64,000 bases of DNA from Lyophyllum atratum. Lineage: Eukaryota; Basidiomycota; Agaricomycetes; Agaricales; Lyophyllaceae. Shown piece after piece: positions 1 to 9,881 of this stretch. The notes under the pieces were generated by a model, which saw only the letters and a list, made by a program, of their open reading frames with translations, was not told where the DNA came from and did no database searches. The position numbers and the translations under genes were made by a program. The stretch is taken from assembly GCA_014905825.1 (NCBI GenBank), contig JACGCN010000017.1, positions 682,001 through 746,000 of the forward strand. Direction: 5' to 3'. Numbering within the stretch: the first letter of the stretch is position 1; every line of letters begins with the position of its first letter.

Positions 1-229
1 CCCAAAAGAAATTCTCACCCCCGTAGAATCGATTTTCTGACTCGAGGATCTTCAACTACATTTCGAACACACTGGACGGCGGAACTGAATAGGTCAAAAT
101 GAAGTTACACTATAGATAGCGGGTATAGGGATACATAGAGTAATTGGTGTGATGCCGTGATTGCGAGTCCATGGAATGTAATGTGAGGGGTATAAAATCG
201 TAAGTTGCGTCGAATCGTGAACGTGCATA

Positions 230-557
230 TTAATAGCTTCTTCCCATTCGTCTGCGGCCACTGAAAGCACGCCCTGTTCGTCTCCGCGAGCCACAGCATC
301 TGCAGCAAAGAATGTCTCCGATTACGTCAAATATTGTGACGATGACCTGTGAATTAGACGTGTACTGAGCTTTGCGAATGTCATGGTACAGCTGAAAAAG
401 ACTTACAGCTGTTATTGCGCCGACGATGGCCATGATGACAGCAGCGATCGCACTGATGACAGCATTGATTCCGTTTCCAATGGCAGAGAATATAGAACCC
501 TGGTTTTTGTTGTTAGATCATTGAGCAGTTCGTATACATGGCGGAATGCCTCACCAT
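230..557 (-). CDS. Small membrane protein of an agaricomycete family (70 aa)
   Basis: Three exons on the minus strand: the ATG at 557-555 is followed at once by a GTGAGG donor, then 499-407 and 346-230. Phases agree throughout and give about 70 residues. The middle exon encodes a glycine/alanine/isoleucine-rich hydrophobic stretch (IGNGINAVISAIAAVIMAIV) that continues into VIVTIFDVIGDI. A cysteine cluster CCRCC and a basic arginine-rich tail follow. The layout (hydrophobic hairpin, cysteine cluster, basic tail) matches very short proteins I recall as common in Agaricomycetes, with no known function. The cysteines could be acylated or bind metal; that is inference. The start inside a split first exon is unusual but restores the typical N-terminus. 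Confidence 0.7.
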
Positions 558-1479
558 GATGTCTAGTGGGGATGAAATAAAAGTTTTGGTTTGTGAAAGT
601 GTTGTTGGGTGGTTGAAATGGGGAAGACTGTTGATCTGAGTTGTATTAGAGTCAGGGAAGGGTCTATATAGGAGTTTCTACGATGACGAGGAGGCTTAAG
701 CCCCTGATACATGACGCGTGCCATGGGGCCGTGTCACTGTCAGTGGTGTCATAACAGGGGGCGGCGCGAAGGGTATACGAGTATGGGTGCATGTGATGTT
801 GACGTCACGCAAATTTTGCCCAAGTACTGCCTTGCGCTGCCTTCTGCCAACTTCCTCGTTGAAGTCTTCTCAAGCCTCGAGCCCTATGCGCTCTCTGCTT
901 GGAAAGTATGTCGAGACTTATCCGTTTGACTCTATCTCAGCCACCAACATAGTTTGGCCGACCACAAGGTATGCCTATCATAGTCTTTTTCTTGTTCAAA
1001 CCAATCACCTTGGATTTTGAACGTTTTTTGAACCTCTTAGCCCAACAGATGATCAATGAAAAGAACATATCTGATTATAAGGATACCGGACTCTTTTTAC
1101 AACCGCCTTAGGCAAGCCTTAGGAAGGCCAAGCCTCAACAAGAAAGCCCAGCCTCGCATACAGCACCGAGTATATACGCCTTTCTCACACTTCTTTGGGC
1201 CAATGTGCAGCCTAACGAGCGCTAGAATATCTGACAGAAACAGCCGATGTATACAAACGACTCCTAGCAACTGAATCAGCCTCCCCGTCTACCTTTTGTT
1301 TGGGATCACTCTGCGTACGCGGGTCGCCGGACATTGTTCATGCTGTCTTTGGGCTCGGAAGAGGCTTGAACCGCGAATCGAACTCAATTGCACCTAGTAC
1401 GAATACTTATCGTGTCTACCCTCCACGGTCTTGGCGCTCATTATGCCGTTCCATTTGTTCGGGTTTTTCAACACGAGAT
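558..1479. other. Intergenic stretch, no supported gene
   Basis: Only short overlapping open frames without recognisable domains. It contains the upstream region of the small membrane protein gene. Nothing else is supported. Confidence 0.5.
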
Positions 1480-1800
1480 ACTATATAGCACAGTGTACGC
1501 GGTTGGCACGCTCTCCTCCATCCCCTGGGACTTCGCGAAGCAAAAGGTAGGGCATATACTGGGCGATTCATCGCTGGCGACGTCTCTTGATCTTACCTGA
1601 CTCCAGGATTGCACCGCTCCGCACTCTAGATTCTACGTAAGTTTTCATCATTATCTGTGACTTTCTTTCTTCATTCACTTCTCTTTGCAGAGACCCATGA
1701 AGAAGCTTGGTGTTTTGCATCCTGGAGAAAATCGTGCGTGAATACACCTTGCACAAACAAAGGCCAGAGGTACGAGCGCCCCAAGGCTTGCCCTGGCTGG
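1480..1800 (+). pseudogene. Decayed paralogue of the neighbouring coiled-coil membrane protein
   Basis: Three pieces in order resemble internal exons of the gene at 2531-3616. A segment ending WDFAKQK just before a GTAGGG donor corresponds to the second exon. DCTAPHSRFY before GTAAGT (near 1609-1638) corresponds to GCTAPNSGFR of the third exon. A segment after CTTTGCAG (near 1691-1800) carrying KGQRYERPKACPGW corresponds to NGQTYERPMACPYW of the fourth exon. The coiled-coil N-terminal exon is missing and an in-frame stop precedes the last motif. The splice signals are still visible, so this looks like a truncated tandem copy rather than chance similarity. Confidence 0.6.
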
Positions 1801-2530
1801 ATGTGCAGAGTGTTTCCGCCCAAACACGACTGTCGAACAGGCCCCAACCCCCGCAGTGAATTAGCTGTCCGATCGCACACGTGCTGGCATGTCGTCAGAT
1901 ACAGGCGGTCAATAGCATAATGTGGGGTGCTCTCGAAGGAATTGTCAAGCATTGCTGCGACGTCTTAATGAAACACCTCTTTGCGTTTCAGAATTTTACA
2001 CGAAACAAGACTGTCTTCACATAATAGGCCAAAGATCGGTCGGTGACGTTTGCATGATACTTTTAGGTAAAAGAAAATAAGGTTCTCTTAGCGTCAAGGC
2101 TGTACCACGCCTTGTGGTTCTTTTGACGCCCTGTCAAAATGTTTATAAAAAGCGTCCCCGTTGTGACCTGTGACTTTGCTTCGCCTTCAAGTTCCATCTC
2201 CAAAAGCGCAGCAGCAATGGTGAGAGAGGAGTGCGTATCGTCCGCCAAATAATCTTCTTGTGGTAACTGAGCAAGGCTTGTAGATCACCGGCTCCTTCCT
2301 ATCGATCAACGTGGAGTACCAGTCCGTTCGGTTTAAACTTATGTCTGATGTGCTTTTTCGGCTTCCAGGGAACGTACACCTCTCCTGCCCAACGATACTA
2401 AAACTGTATCAACTCCTCGTCACACCTCCAGGTATATACACATTCCCGACATCCGTTGGAAAAACAGCTAAATAGGCGTTGCAGTGGTCACGGGAATGGC
2501 AAGAAGCGTCAGGAGTCTATTAGCACGAAA

Positions 2531-3616
2531 ATGGTTATAATCATCGCCGTACTTGTTCTCCTTGGCCCTCTCTGTGGATTTCTGGGAGCTCTAGTCGATC
2601 GCATGGTAGCTGCAGACCCCGCTGATCCCCGAGCCCGTCGTCGTATCAGGCAGGAGTGGGACGCTCGGATCAAGAAATATCATCAAGAGGAACACGACCT
2701 CATCGAGAAGCGTGAACAGATAATCAAGGACTACGAACGGCGGGATGCTGCGCTCTTCCAGAGGCATGAGCGGGCCATAGAAGATTACAAGAGACAGGAG
2801 GCTCAGCTTATTTGGAGGCGAGAACAGCGCATCGACGACTTTAGACGCGAGGAGGCAGAGTGGAAACGGAAGATCGACAGGTTCGAGGAAGAGTTGAAGG
2901 AGAAGGTGGAGAGGGAGAGGCGGGAGCGTGAGCTGGCGCGGCTGTACTGGGTTGATGTCACAGGCGACGAGCATTGCATTGCGAATGGGCGCAAGTCCTA
3001 TACTGCCCGGCTTGCAAACCTCTCGGGGTCCATCAACGGGGTTGAGGCTTGCAAGGCCACTCCCATAACGATCAACGGCATCACTTACCAGAAGCCGATC
3101 ACCTGCGAGCAGGCGGTGAGTCCACCTTCGTGATGAGATGTATTGTCATGACTGACCGACATGATCAGCGCTGGGGTGGTAGCGTGCATGGTCGCTGGGT
3201 GGCTGACAACGAAGCTGTCTGTGCTGCTTTCTGGGAAGTTGTGAATCGGAAGGTTAGTCGGATTGCACTTCCATCGTACACCTATGACACTCAGCATCGA
3301 CAAAATCAGGGTTGCACCGCTCCAAACTCGGGATTCCGCGTACGTTTCTCATGGTCCTGCTCGACAAATTTATCAACGTGTTTTGCAGAGAATTGAGGCC
3401 AAGTTAGGCGGCGTACATGGTGGCGAAAACGCGGAGACGTTATGCCTCACTACTCCTCTTACGATCAACGGTCAGACGTACGAGCGCCCGATGGCCTGTC
3501 CTTACTGGGTAAGAATCTCCTTTCCTCTCAGTAAGTGGGCTGACAGCGAGGCTTTACAGGGTATTTTTTCGGGGTATTGGGCCGTCTGGGATATTCCTGA
3601 CGAGCATTGTAGATGA
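2531..3616 (+). CDS. Membrane-anchored coiled-coil protein of an agaricomycete family
   Basis: Five exons fit: 2531-3115, 3169-3252, 3310-3339, 3389-3508 and 3560-3616, all in phase 0, giving 291 residues from the ATG at 2531. The open frame extends upstream of that ATG, so a longer N-terminus or an extra 5' exon is possible. Residues 1-22 form a hydrophobic anchor (MVIIIAVLVLLGPLCGFLGA). Residues about 33-135 are a highly charged coiled coil rich in E, R, K and Q. The C-terminal part has spaced cysteines (DEHC, EACKA, ITCEQ, GCTAP, TLCLT, MACPYW, DEHCR) of an extracellular disulfide type. I recognise the architecture as a widespread mushroom family without assigned function. A decayed copy lies just upstream. 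Confidence 0.8.
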
Positions 3617-5286
3617 TTGTCATGGCGTGAAACTGGCTCTCGTTCTTGCCCCCTCCATTTGGGATTCCTGACCTTTATTTCGCGATCATGAACTCGTGGC
3701 TTAGCTGTATGAACAAAAGCCTGTATGTAATACTTCGAACAAACTTGACGACTTGACTCAAGCCGCCGCTGCATGCAATCAAATTTTCATTTCAAGATGG
3801 AAAAGGCCCAAGAGAAGATTAAAACATCAACTCACGAATATTTACCATTGTGCCGTGCACGAGTACTCCTCCGTGTCATCGCAGAAGCTGCTCAATTCGA
3901 GAGCTCTACTCATATCACCCAAACCTGGAGAAACACAGCGCCCGGAGAGGCTGCAGAGGCAGACGTCCGCGTGAGGCGGCGATTAGATGCAAGAACCATG
4001 CCACTGAATGGAAGCTGGTCCGATGCGAGCTGAGAGAGAGTACCAAACGAGTCGGCAGGGCCATCTGCACGGTCTTGGGAAGATCTCTTGTGCATGAACT
4101 TGATCTTCGAGCCTCTGTCAACTTGTATTACTCCAAGTAACCGAGTACATCCTGATGATTAGGCAGATCGAATCAACTTACATTCATAGTGACCTGTCCG
4201 AGTCCGAGACCCCTTGCCTGGCATGGGCTCTTCATGGGATCAAGTTTAAGGGCGGACCCCGGACCCGTGACCTCTTCAAGGAAGGCTGCGACCTGCGTCG
4301 GGTCCTTCGGCTAGCAAGATGGTCTCTGGAGCGCGTAGACAAGCTGTCGAGCCAATGTCATCGGCAAAGCGAACGTGGTTACTTCGCGGGCAGGCTACAC
4401 ATCGCTCCTTGTTCCGTGCTCGGCTGACCTTAGGCTGACCATCGATACAGATGGATTCCGTAATGGCATCTGGACGGCCCTGATCGCGTGTAGGAAACAT
4501 TTCTTCTTCAGTCACCAAGCGAGCCGGTGTTTGGAAGGCCTCCTTGCTGTATGCAGGCTGTATGTCTGGACTGCGAGGAACGCAGAGTCGATCCGAGGTC
4601 ATCGATAAGAACTGGAAGTCGACCTTCACCAGCCTTCACCGTGAATGACCACGCGATCCGAAGATGCCCCGCCTGATAATTATATTACACTCTATGTCCT
4701 GTAAATTCAAGCCTTGAGGTCCAGTTTGGCGTTTCTTTCCGCCGTTATCTCCTGTGTCGCTTCTTTTCATTTATCCTGAATATCATATCATTTACTAATG
4801 AAAATGACGGCGACCTCAACTCCTGCTGTGAGATGCCGCCATCCTTCGCTGTACCGTTGAGCCCCCAGCGTGCACTTGAAGTTGTAGAGGATTTTGTTGT
4901 GATAGTGTGATCGGAAGGTGGCATAGGTGGCATGCAACAACGCGTGTTTGCCTAATTGGGACATGCATATCTGACATATTAGCGACGAGCGTCTGCAACG
5001 TGCCCACATCCCCTTGCCCATCCCCCTCTCCCTCGTCTTGCAGCATAGCCCTATTCACGGCCACACAGCGCCCCCAGATTGGCGCCGAGACAACGTGGTC
5101 GAGGGCAGCATACCTAGTGCTGTGATTGACTCTCAGCTCTTCACAAACGCTCCGGCTTTGGGCACCTTTTGCTACCTCTTCGCCGTTAATTTCCGACCTT
5201 CGCTGGCCACCGAGGTCACCTGGGAAATTCACAGACATTCTGCACACATTTTCTATCGGATACCGACGCCGGTTCCGTAGTCAGAC
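3617..5286. other. Intergenic, no supported gene
   Basis: About 1.7 kb with only short, mutually overlapping frames and no domain or splice pattern I can support. The last few hundred bases are the upstream region of the Myb gene at 5287. Confidence 0.45.
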
Positions 5287-8200
5287 ATGACACCTGGTTC
5301 ACTCGAGGCCAGGGGGGCCACCGACACCACACTGCAAGTTCCGTCTGCATCGACCTTCTCCTTCAAAGCCCCCTTTCCCGCCTCTTCCTCGTCGTTCGCA
5401 GCGGCATCACCCCTCAAACAAAGACGTGTTTCCCTCGCACTCCCCTCTTCGCCCCGCCTGGTTCAAGCTTGGAACTTCCGGGATGATACAGGCCTCGATT
5501 CACACGTACCGGAGACCGAGGCGGCTGGGCTGGTACCGGAGAAGCGGGGGAAGATGAGGAAGCTCGCCACGGGGGCGGACTGCGAGCCCTTTCAAGAGAA
5601 GAAACAACGGAAGAAATGGTCGGACGAGGAAACCAAGATGCTGGTCTCGGGCTGCAATCGCGTGAGTCCTCCTACTTTTTTTCACACCAGGGCTTGTTAT
5701 TCAACGTGATGACAGCATGGAGTGGGCAACTGGAAGACCATACTGAGCGACCCTACGCTGAAATTCGACAATCGGTCTCCCGTGGATCTTAAAGACCGGT
5801 ACGTCGGGCCATCTTTTATATTTTAGCTGTCTGCTGACACGGAACAGCTTCCGTACATATTTCCCGGATGCATACAAAGAACACTACCCGAATGCCCGAA
5901 CACACCTCTCTAGCAAAGTCCGCTCGACCCTCCCCGATGGCTCATCACTATTTGAAAAGACGCGCAGTAAGAAGCGCCGGCCGTTCACCGAGGAAGAGGA
6001 TCGGGCGCTTAAAGCCGGGTACGAGAAGCATGGGACAATCTGGGCAACTATCGTCAAGGACCCTGTCTTCCGAGAACAAGGAAGACGCTCGACAGACTTG
6101 AGGGACAGGTTCAGGAACGCATTTCCCGAGCTTTATCAGGCAGCGGGGTATAAGCCTCGTAACGCGTCAAAGAAAAAGCAGCTGGCAGATGGACCACCCC
6201 TCCCCGTACGCGCCGCTACTGACGACCAGCTGGCGATGTCCACGACTGGGCCTGTTCGAAGTAGGCGGCGAGCCCACACCAGCCAGGGTCTACTTCGAGG
6301 CGGGACGAAGAGTGTCCCGCAGAGTACAGCATGTTCCGAGGACGATGAAAGTTCCGCTGGGGAGGAAGACGGCGACTCCGTGTTCAAAACACCCCATACC
6401 CCCGTCTTCGTCGACAACGTCTCAACCTCCTCTTCGCGCTCCAAGAAGTTCCTCCCCTTCTCCACCGAATCCTTCTCCACCGACGACGACGAAATGGAAA
6501 TGGTCACCTTCGACCAACTCTCCGACCCCCTCGCAATCCCCGACTTCATGCCCGGCCCCCCCTCACATTACCCCACCGAGATGGATGGCCAGTCGCAGAC
6601 CTGGTCCTCGGGCGTCAACACACCGACGCACTCTACACATGCTTGGTCAACTGCAGCGGGCTCCCCGACGTCCTCCCACCTCTCGGCCGACTACCTCATG
6701 AGCGCCTCCCACTCCCCCTCTCTTCACCGGCGCAGCGACCACCTGGGCGGTATGATCGGCAAGTCCGCCTGGGGCACGCAAGATTGGTTCTCTGCCAACC
6801 CGCGGCTCGACCCCGGGAGCGGCGGCGGGGGCGCTCACCCTTCCTCCCCACCCTACCCGGGTGACGCGCTTTCCCCGGCCTCGCCGTTCTCCTTCCACAA
6901 CCTCAACCACGGGGTGTTGGACCGGTACGACCTGCTTCCGACTCTCATGCCGAACGACTTCTCCTCGGAGGCGGGCGTGGGCAATTCGCATTCGACGTTC
7001 TCGGATGAGATGTTCCCGCCGAGCGGGTTCAGGGGGTTCACGCACCATTCGAACTACGCGGGAGATCTTATATTCGGAGCGAGGACGCACCAGCCGCAGC
7101 ATCCTATGCAACATTATCTTCCTTCGAGTGGTGGTGGTGGTAGCGGGGGCTATGGCTCGGACTTTGCGTTCTCGGGGCTGGGGCTGTCGGGGATCTCGCA
7201 GTCGACGGGGATACATCCTATGCAGCTGGCGCTTCCGGGGATTGATGAGATCGAGCTGACGGGGATTACGTTGGATGATACGGGGGGTGCTGATGCTGGG
7301 ATGACGGATGGTTCGGGTGGGCTGGGGGTAGAGATGGAGCAGGATCATTGTCATCCGCTTCGGCAGCAGCAACACCGACAACAAGGACCCAAGGGGGAGC
7401 CACAAGACCCCCACTCCTCCTCCTCCGCTTCCTCCTCAGGAGACCGCTTCAGCCTCGACGACCTCGTCGACCTCTCCGCACACGACCATGACCACGACCA
7501 CGACCACGATCTCGAGCTGCACGCCACGCCCCCCGGTACGCCCCTCCTCCGCTCACGCGGCACACGCCGCTCCTCCGAGTCCACGACCTTCCCTGGGTAT
7601 CATTCGGCGCATGGGCGCTCGATATCGGTGCCGCCGTCTGAGGCTAGGGCGCAGCTGTCGCCTGCGAGGCCGCTGCAGCCGCACGCGATGTCGCAGCCGG
7701 ATATGTCTTCGCGGGCGCAGTATTTCGGGCAGGGGCAATCGCAAGGACAGAGCCAAGGACAGGAACAGCCCACGACGCGCGCGATGCAAGCACAACCGAC
7801 GCAAGGCGATAGTAACAAGGTCTCCTCTCCCGTCTTGCCCACCTCACAGGCACAGACCGTGCAGCCTCATCCGGCCTACCCCGCACAGATGCTCCTCCCC
7901 TCGCTATCGCACGACGCGTACGGATGGCGCCCGATGGATGGGTCGAATAACTTGAACTTGTCGTTCTTGGATCTGCATTATTACCCCGTGGCGGGTGGAG
8001 GTGGGGAGGAGGAGCATGGTGTTGGAAGGGGGGTGGGGGGGCAGGGGCAGCAGGCGTTGGATCTCGCGCAGCCTGCGGCGTCTTCGCTGTCGGTGGGGGC
8101 GGGGGCGGGGGTGAACTTGAATTTGAAGTCGATGGGGATTCCGGCGTCTTTGAGGCAGCATATCCCTGCGGGGAATGGGGGTGGGAGTGGGAGTGGGAGT

Positions 8201-8401
8201 AGGCATGGGGTGTCGTCGTTCCTGGGTATGGGTGGGAGTGGGGTTGTGGTGCCTAGTAAGAGTATGATGGGTGGCGGGGGTGGGGGGTTGGGAAGGTCGC
8301 AGAGTCATCATCGGGGGCAGAGTGCGGTGTGTCCGCAGGATTTGGTGTTGAGGAGTGATAATAAGCGGAAGAGGGCGAGTTGGGATGGGGCGCATTCGTG
8401 A
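5287..8401 (+). CDS. Double telobox-Myb protein, Tay1/TBF1-like telomere or promoter binder
   Basis: Exons 5287-5661, 5716-5798 and 5848-8401 join in frame to about 1003 residues. Two Myb/SANT repeats lie at about residues 107-165 and 190-260. The first is KWSDEETKML through NWKTILSDP to VDLKDRFRT. The second is RPFTEEEDRALKAGYEKHG through IWATIVKDP to TDLRDRFRNAF. Both end in the telobox signature (VDLKDKWR type) of proteins that bind TTAGGG-like DNA. Two tandem telobox Mybs in one chain match Tay1 of Yarrowia and Ustilago, rather than Taz1 or TRF with a single C-terminal Myb. The remaining ~740 residues are disordered, with poly-Ser, poly-Gly, a HD dipeptide run near 7480-7510 and Gln-rich stretches. 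Nuclear function at telomeres or at ribosomal and housekeeping promoters is inferred. Confidence 0.8.
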
Positions 8402-8758
8402 GTTGGTGGGTGGAGGAGGCGCGGGATGGGGTTGGGCGGGTTTCCTCTGATTACTTACATATGGATCATACAGACTTCAATTTTCATTCCCATTTCCACG
8501 TACCCTTCCCCCCCGCATATCGGCATTATTTTAGTTTTTTGGCATCGGGTCGCTTTGAGTGGCCTATACATATCATGATCATGACCTATTCATACTTCTC
8601 TTTCCCACTTCTTTCACCCCATTACCTCCCATGACTTGAGTAGTACTTAGTTGGGATTTAATCGAGTATATCGTCTGCTGGCCTGCTGTTTATCAGCAAG
8701 TCAATATCGTTTCACGGCCCTGGGCATACATCGGGCATATATTAGATCAAGTGCACAA
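8402..8758. other. Convergent 3' region between the Myb gene and prefoldin subunit 3
   Basis: The plus-strand Myb gene and minus-strand prefoldin gene end facing each other. The interval is pyrimidine-rich and presumably holds both 3' UTRs and polyadenylation sites. No other gene seen. Confidence 0.5.
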
Positions 8759-9657
8759 TCAGTCCTTGGATTTAGGACTTTTTGCCTCTTCTCTCTCCCT
8801 CCGTTCCCTTCTCCGCTTCACGTCCCAATTGTACACCCTCGCCATGTTGACCTCCATTATCGTCAGCTGCTCCCGCAGGAACTCGAGGTCCTCGATGGTG
8901 TTATCTAGACTGGTCTGGGCTGCGTCGAGTTTGGACTTGAGGAGGGAGATGGCGACGGGTATTTTGTAGGATAACATTACGTTTGCCTTTGGGTGGGGGA
9001 TGTTAGGAGGAGGAGGAGGAGGAGGAGGTATGGGAGGAGAGGGACGTACGCCGAGCCATAGGTAGACTGTGTCTGTCTCTTCGAGCTCTGCTTCGGCGAA
9101 GAGGGTGTCGTTGAGCTCGAACGTCGTCTTCAGCAGCTTCGCAGTGCCTTCGTCGTCCTCCAAGTCGTCTAGATCGTCCTCACCCTCCGCTGCCTTTCCC
9201 TTCCCTTCCTAACACGCCCCGCAATTCATCAGTCACGAGGACGCGACCAAAAACGAGCAAGCCACTCACCCGCCGCTCATGGAGGAACTCGACCATATCC
9301 AGCGTCTTCTTGATATCAGGGATCTTCTCCTCCAGGCTCTGCCGCCGTTGTGTTAGATTGCCATCCATATAGCGGTACTTGCTACCCTTTCGATTTAATA
9401 CTTTAGCTTCAGCGCAGGGAGTGAAGCGGGGGTGGGGGGTGGAGCGTACGCTAGGGCATCCTGGAAGTTTTTGAGCGTGCCTTCGACTTCGGCGTCGGGG
9501 CCTCCGAGGTACTCTTCGACGTTCGCCTGTAGATCGCGGTCGTCATCGTTAGTTGGGGAAGCTGTTTTAAGTAAGGGGAGAGGGGGCTTACGACGAAGGG
9601 GGCTTTGGGGATGCCGCGGGGGTTCTTTTCGGTGGAGAAGACGGTGTTGGAGGCCAT
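8759..9657 (-). CDS. PAC10: Prefoldin subunit 3 (VBP1/Pac10/Gim2)
   Basis: Five exons fit perfectly: 9657-9592, 9526-9450, 9381-9270, 9208-9050 and 8986-8759, giving 213 residues. Prefoldin subunit 3 is an alpha-type subunit of the hexameric cytosolic co-chaperone that hands unfolded actin and tubulin to the CCT chaperonin. Family hallmarks are visible. NPRGIPKAPFV is the N-terminal segment, followed by EEYLGGPDAEVE and the first coiled coil (LEEKIPDIKKTLDMVEFL). A beta-hairpin core follows (TFELNDTLFAEAEL, then TDTVYLWLG and ANVMLSYKI). The second coiled coil is LLKSKLDAAQTSLDNTIED to EQLTIMEVNMARVYNWDV, ending in a charged tail. An acidic insert DDLDDLEDDEG sits before the hairpin. It is divergent to MRD1 with only 224 bp between the ATGs. 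Confidence 0.93.
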
Positions 9658-9881
9658 TATCGACTTGCGTGTTCCACAGTTTGGCGAGATGTAGTGTTTC
9701 ACCCAACAGATGGAGGGGACGCGGAGATGGCCGTGGCGGAGTTCGATTGGAGGGATCAGGCGTGTTATAAAAATCTTTATTTTTTCGACTCCTGGAGCTT
9801 TTCTCTCAAGGTCTGTGGAATTCTATCTCTTCCTCTGTGGGTTGCCGGCTGACATTGACTATTGTCTAGACGCATCTCATC
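9658..9881. promoter_or_regulatory. Bidirectional promoter between prefoldin subunit 3 and MRD1
   Basis: The ATGs at 9657 (minus) and 9882 (plus) are 224 bp apart, so both genes must share this interval for initiation. The MRD1 leader ends TCATC before its ATG. No clear TATA box seen. Confidence 0.6.

Noticed and set aside
6136..8395. Long open frames antisense or frame-shifted to the Myb gene (for example 6647-7414 minus, 6189-6701 plus)
   Set aside because: Arginine/proline/serine-rich shadows caused by high GC third positions; no splice support or domain.
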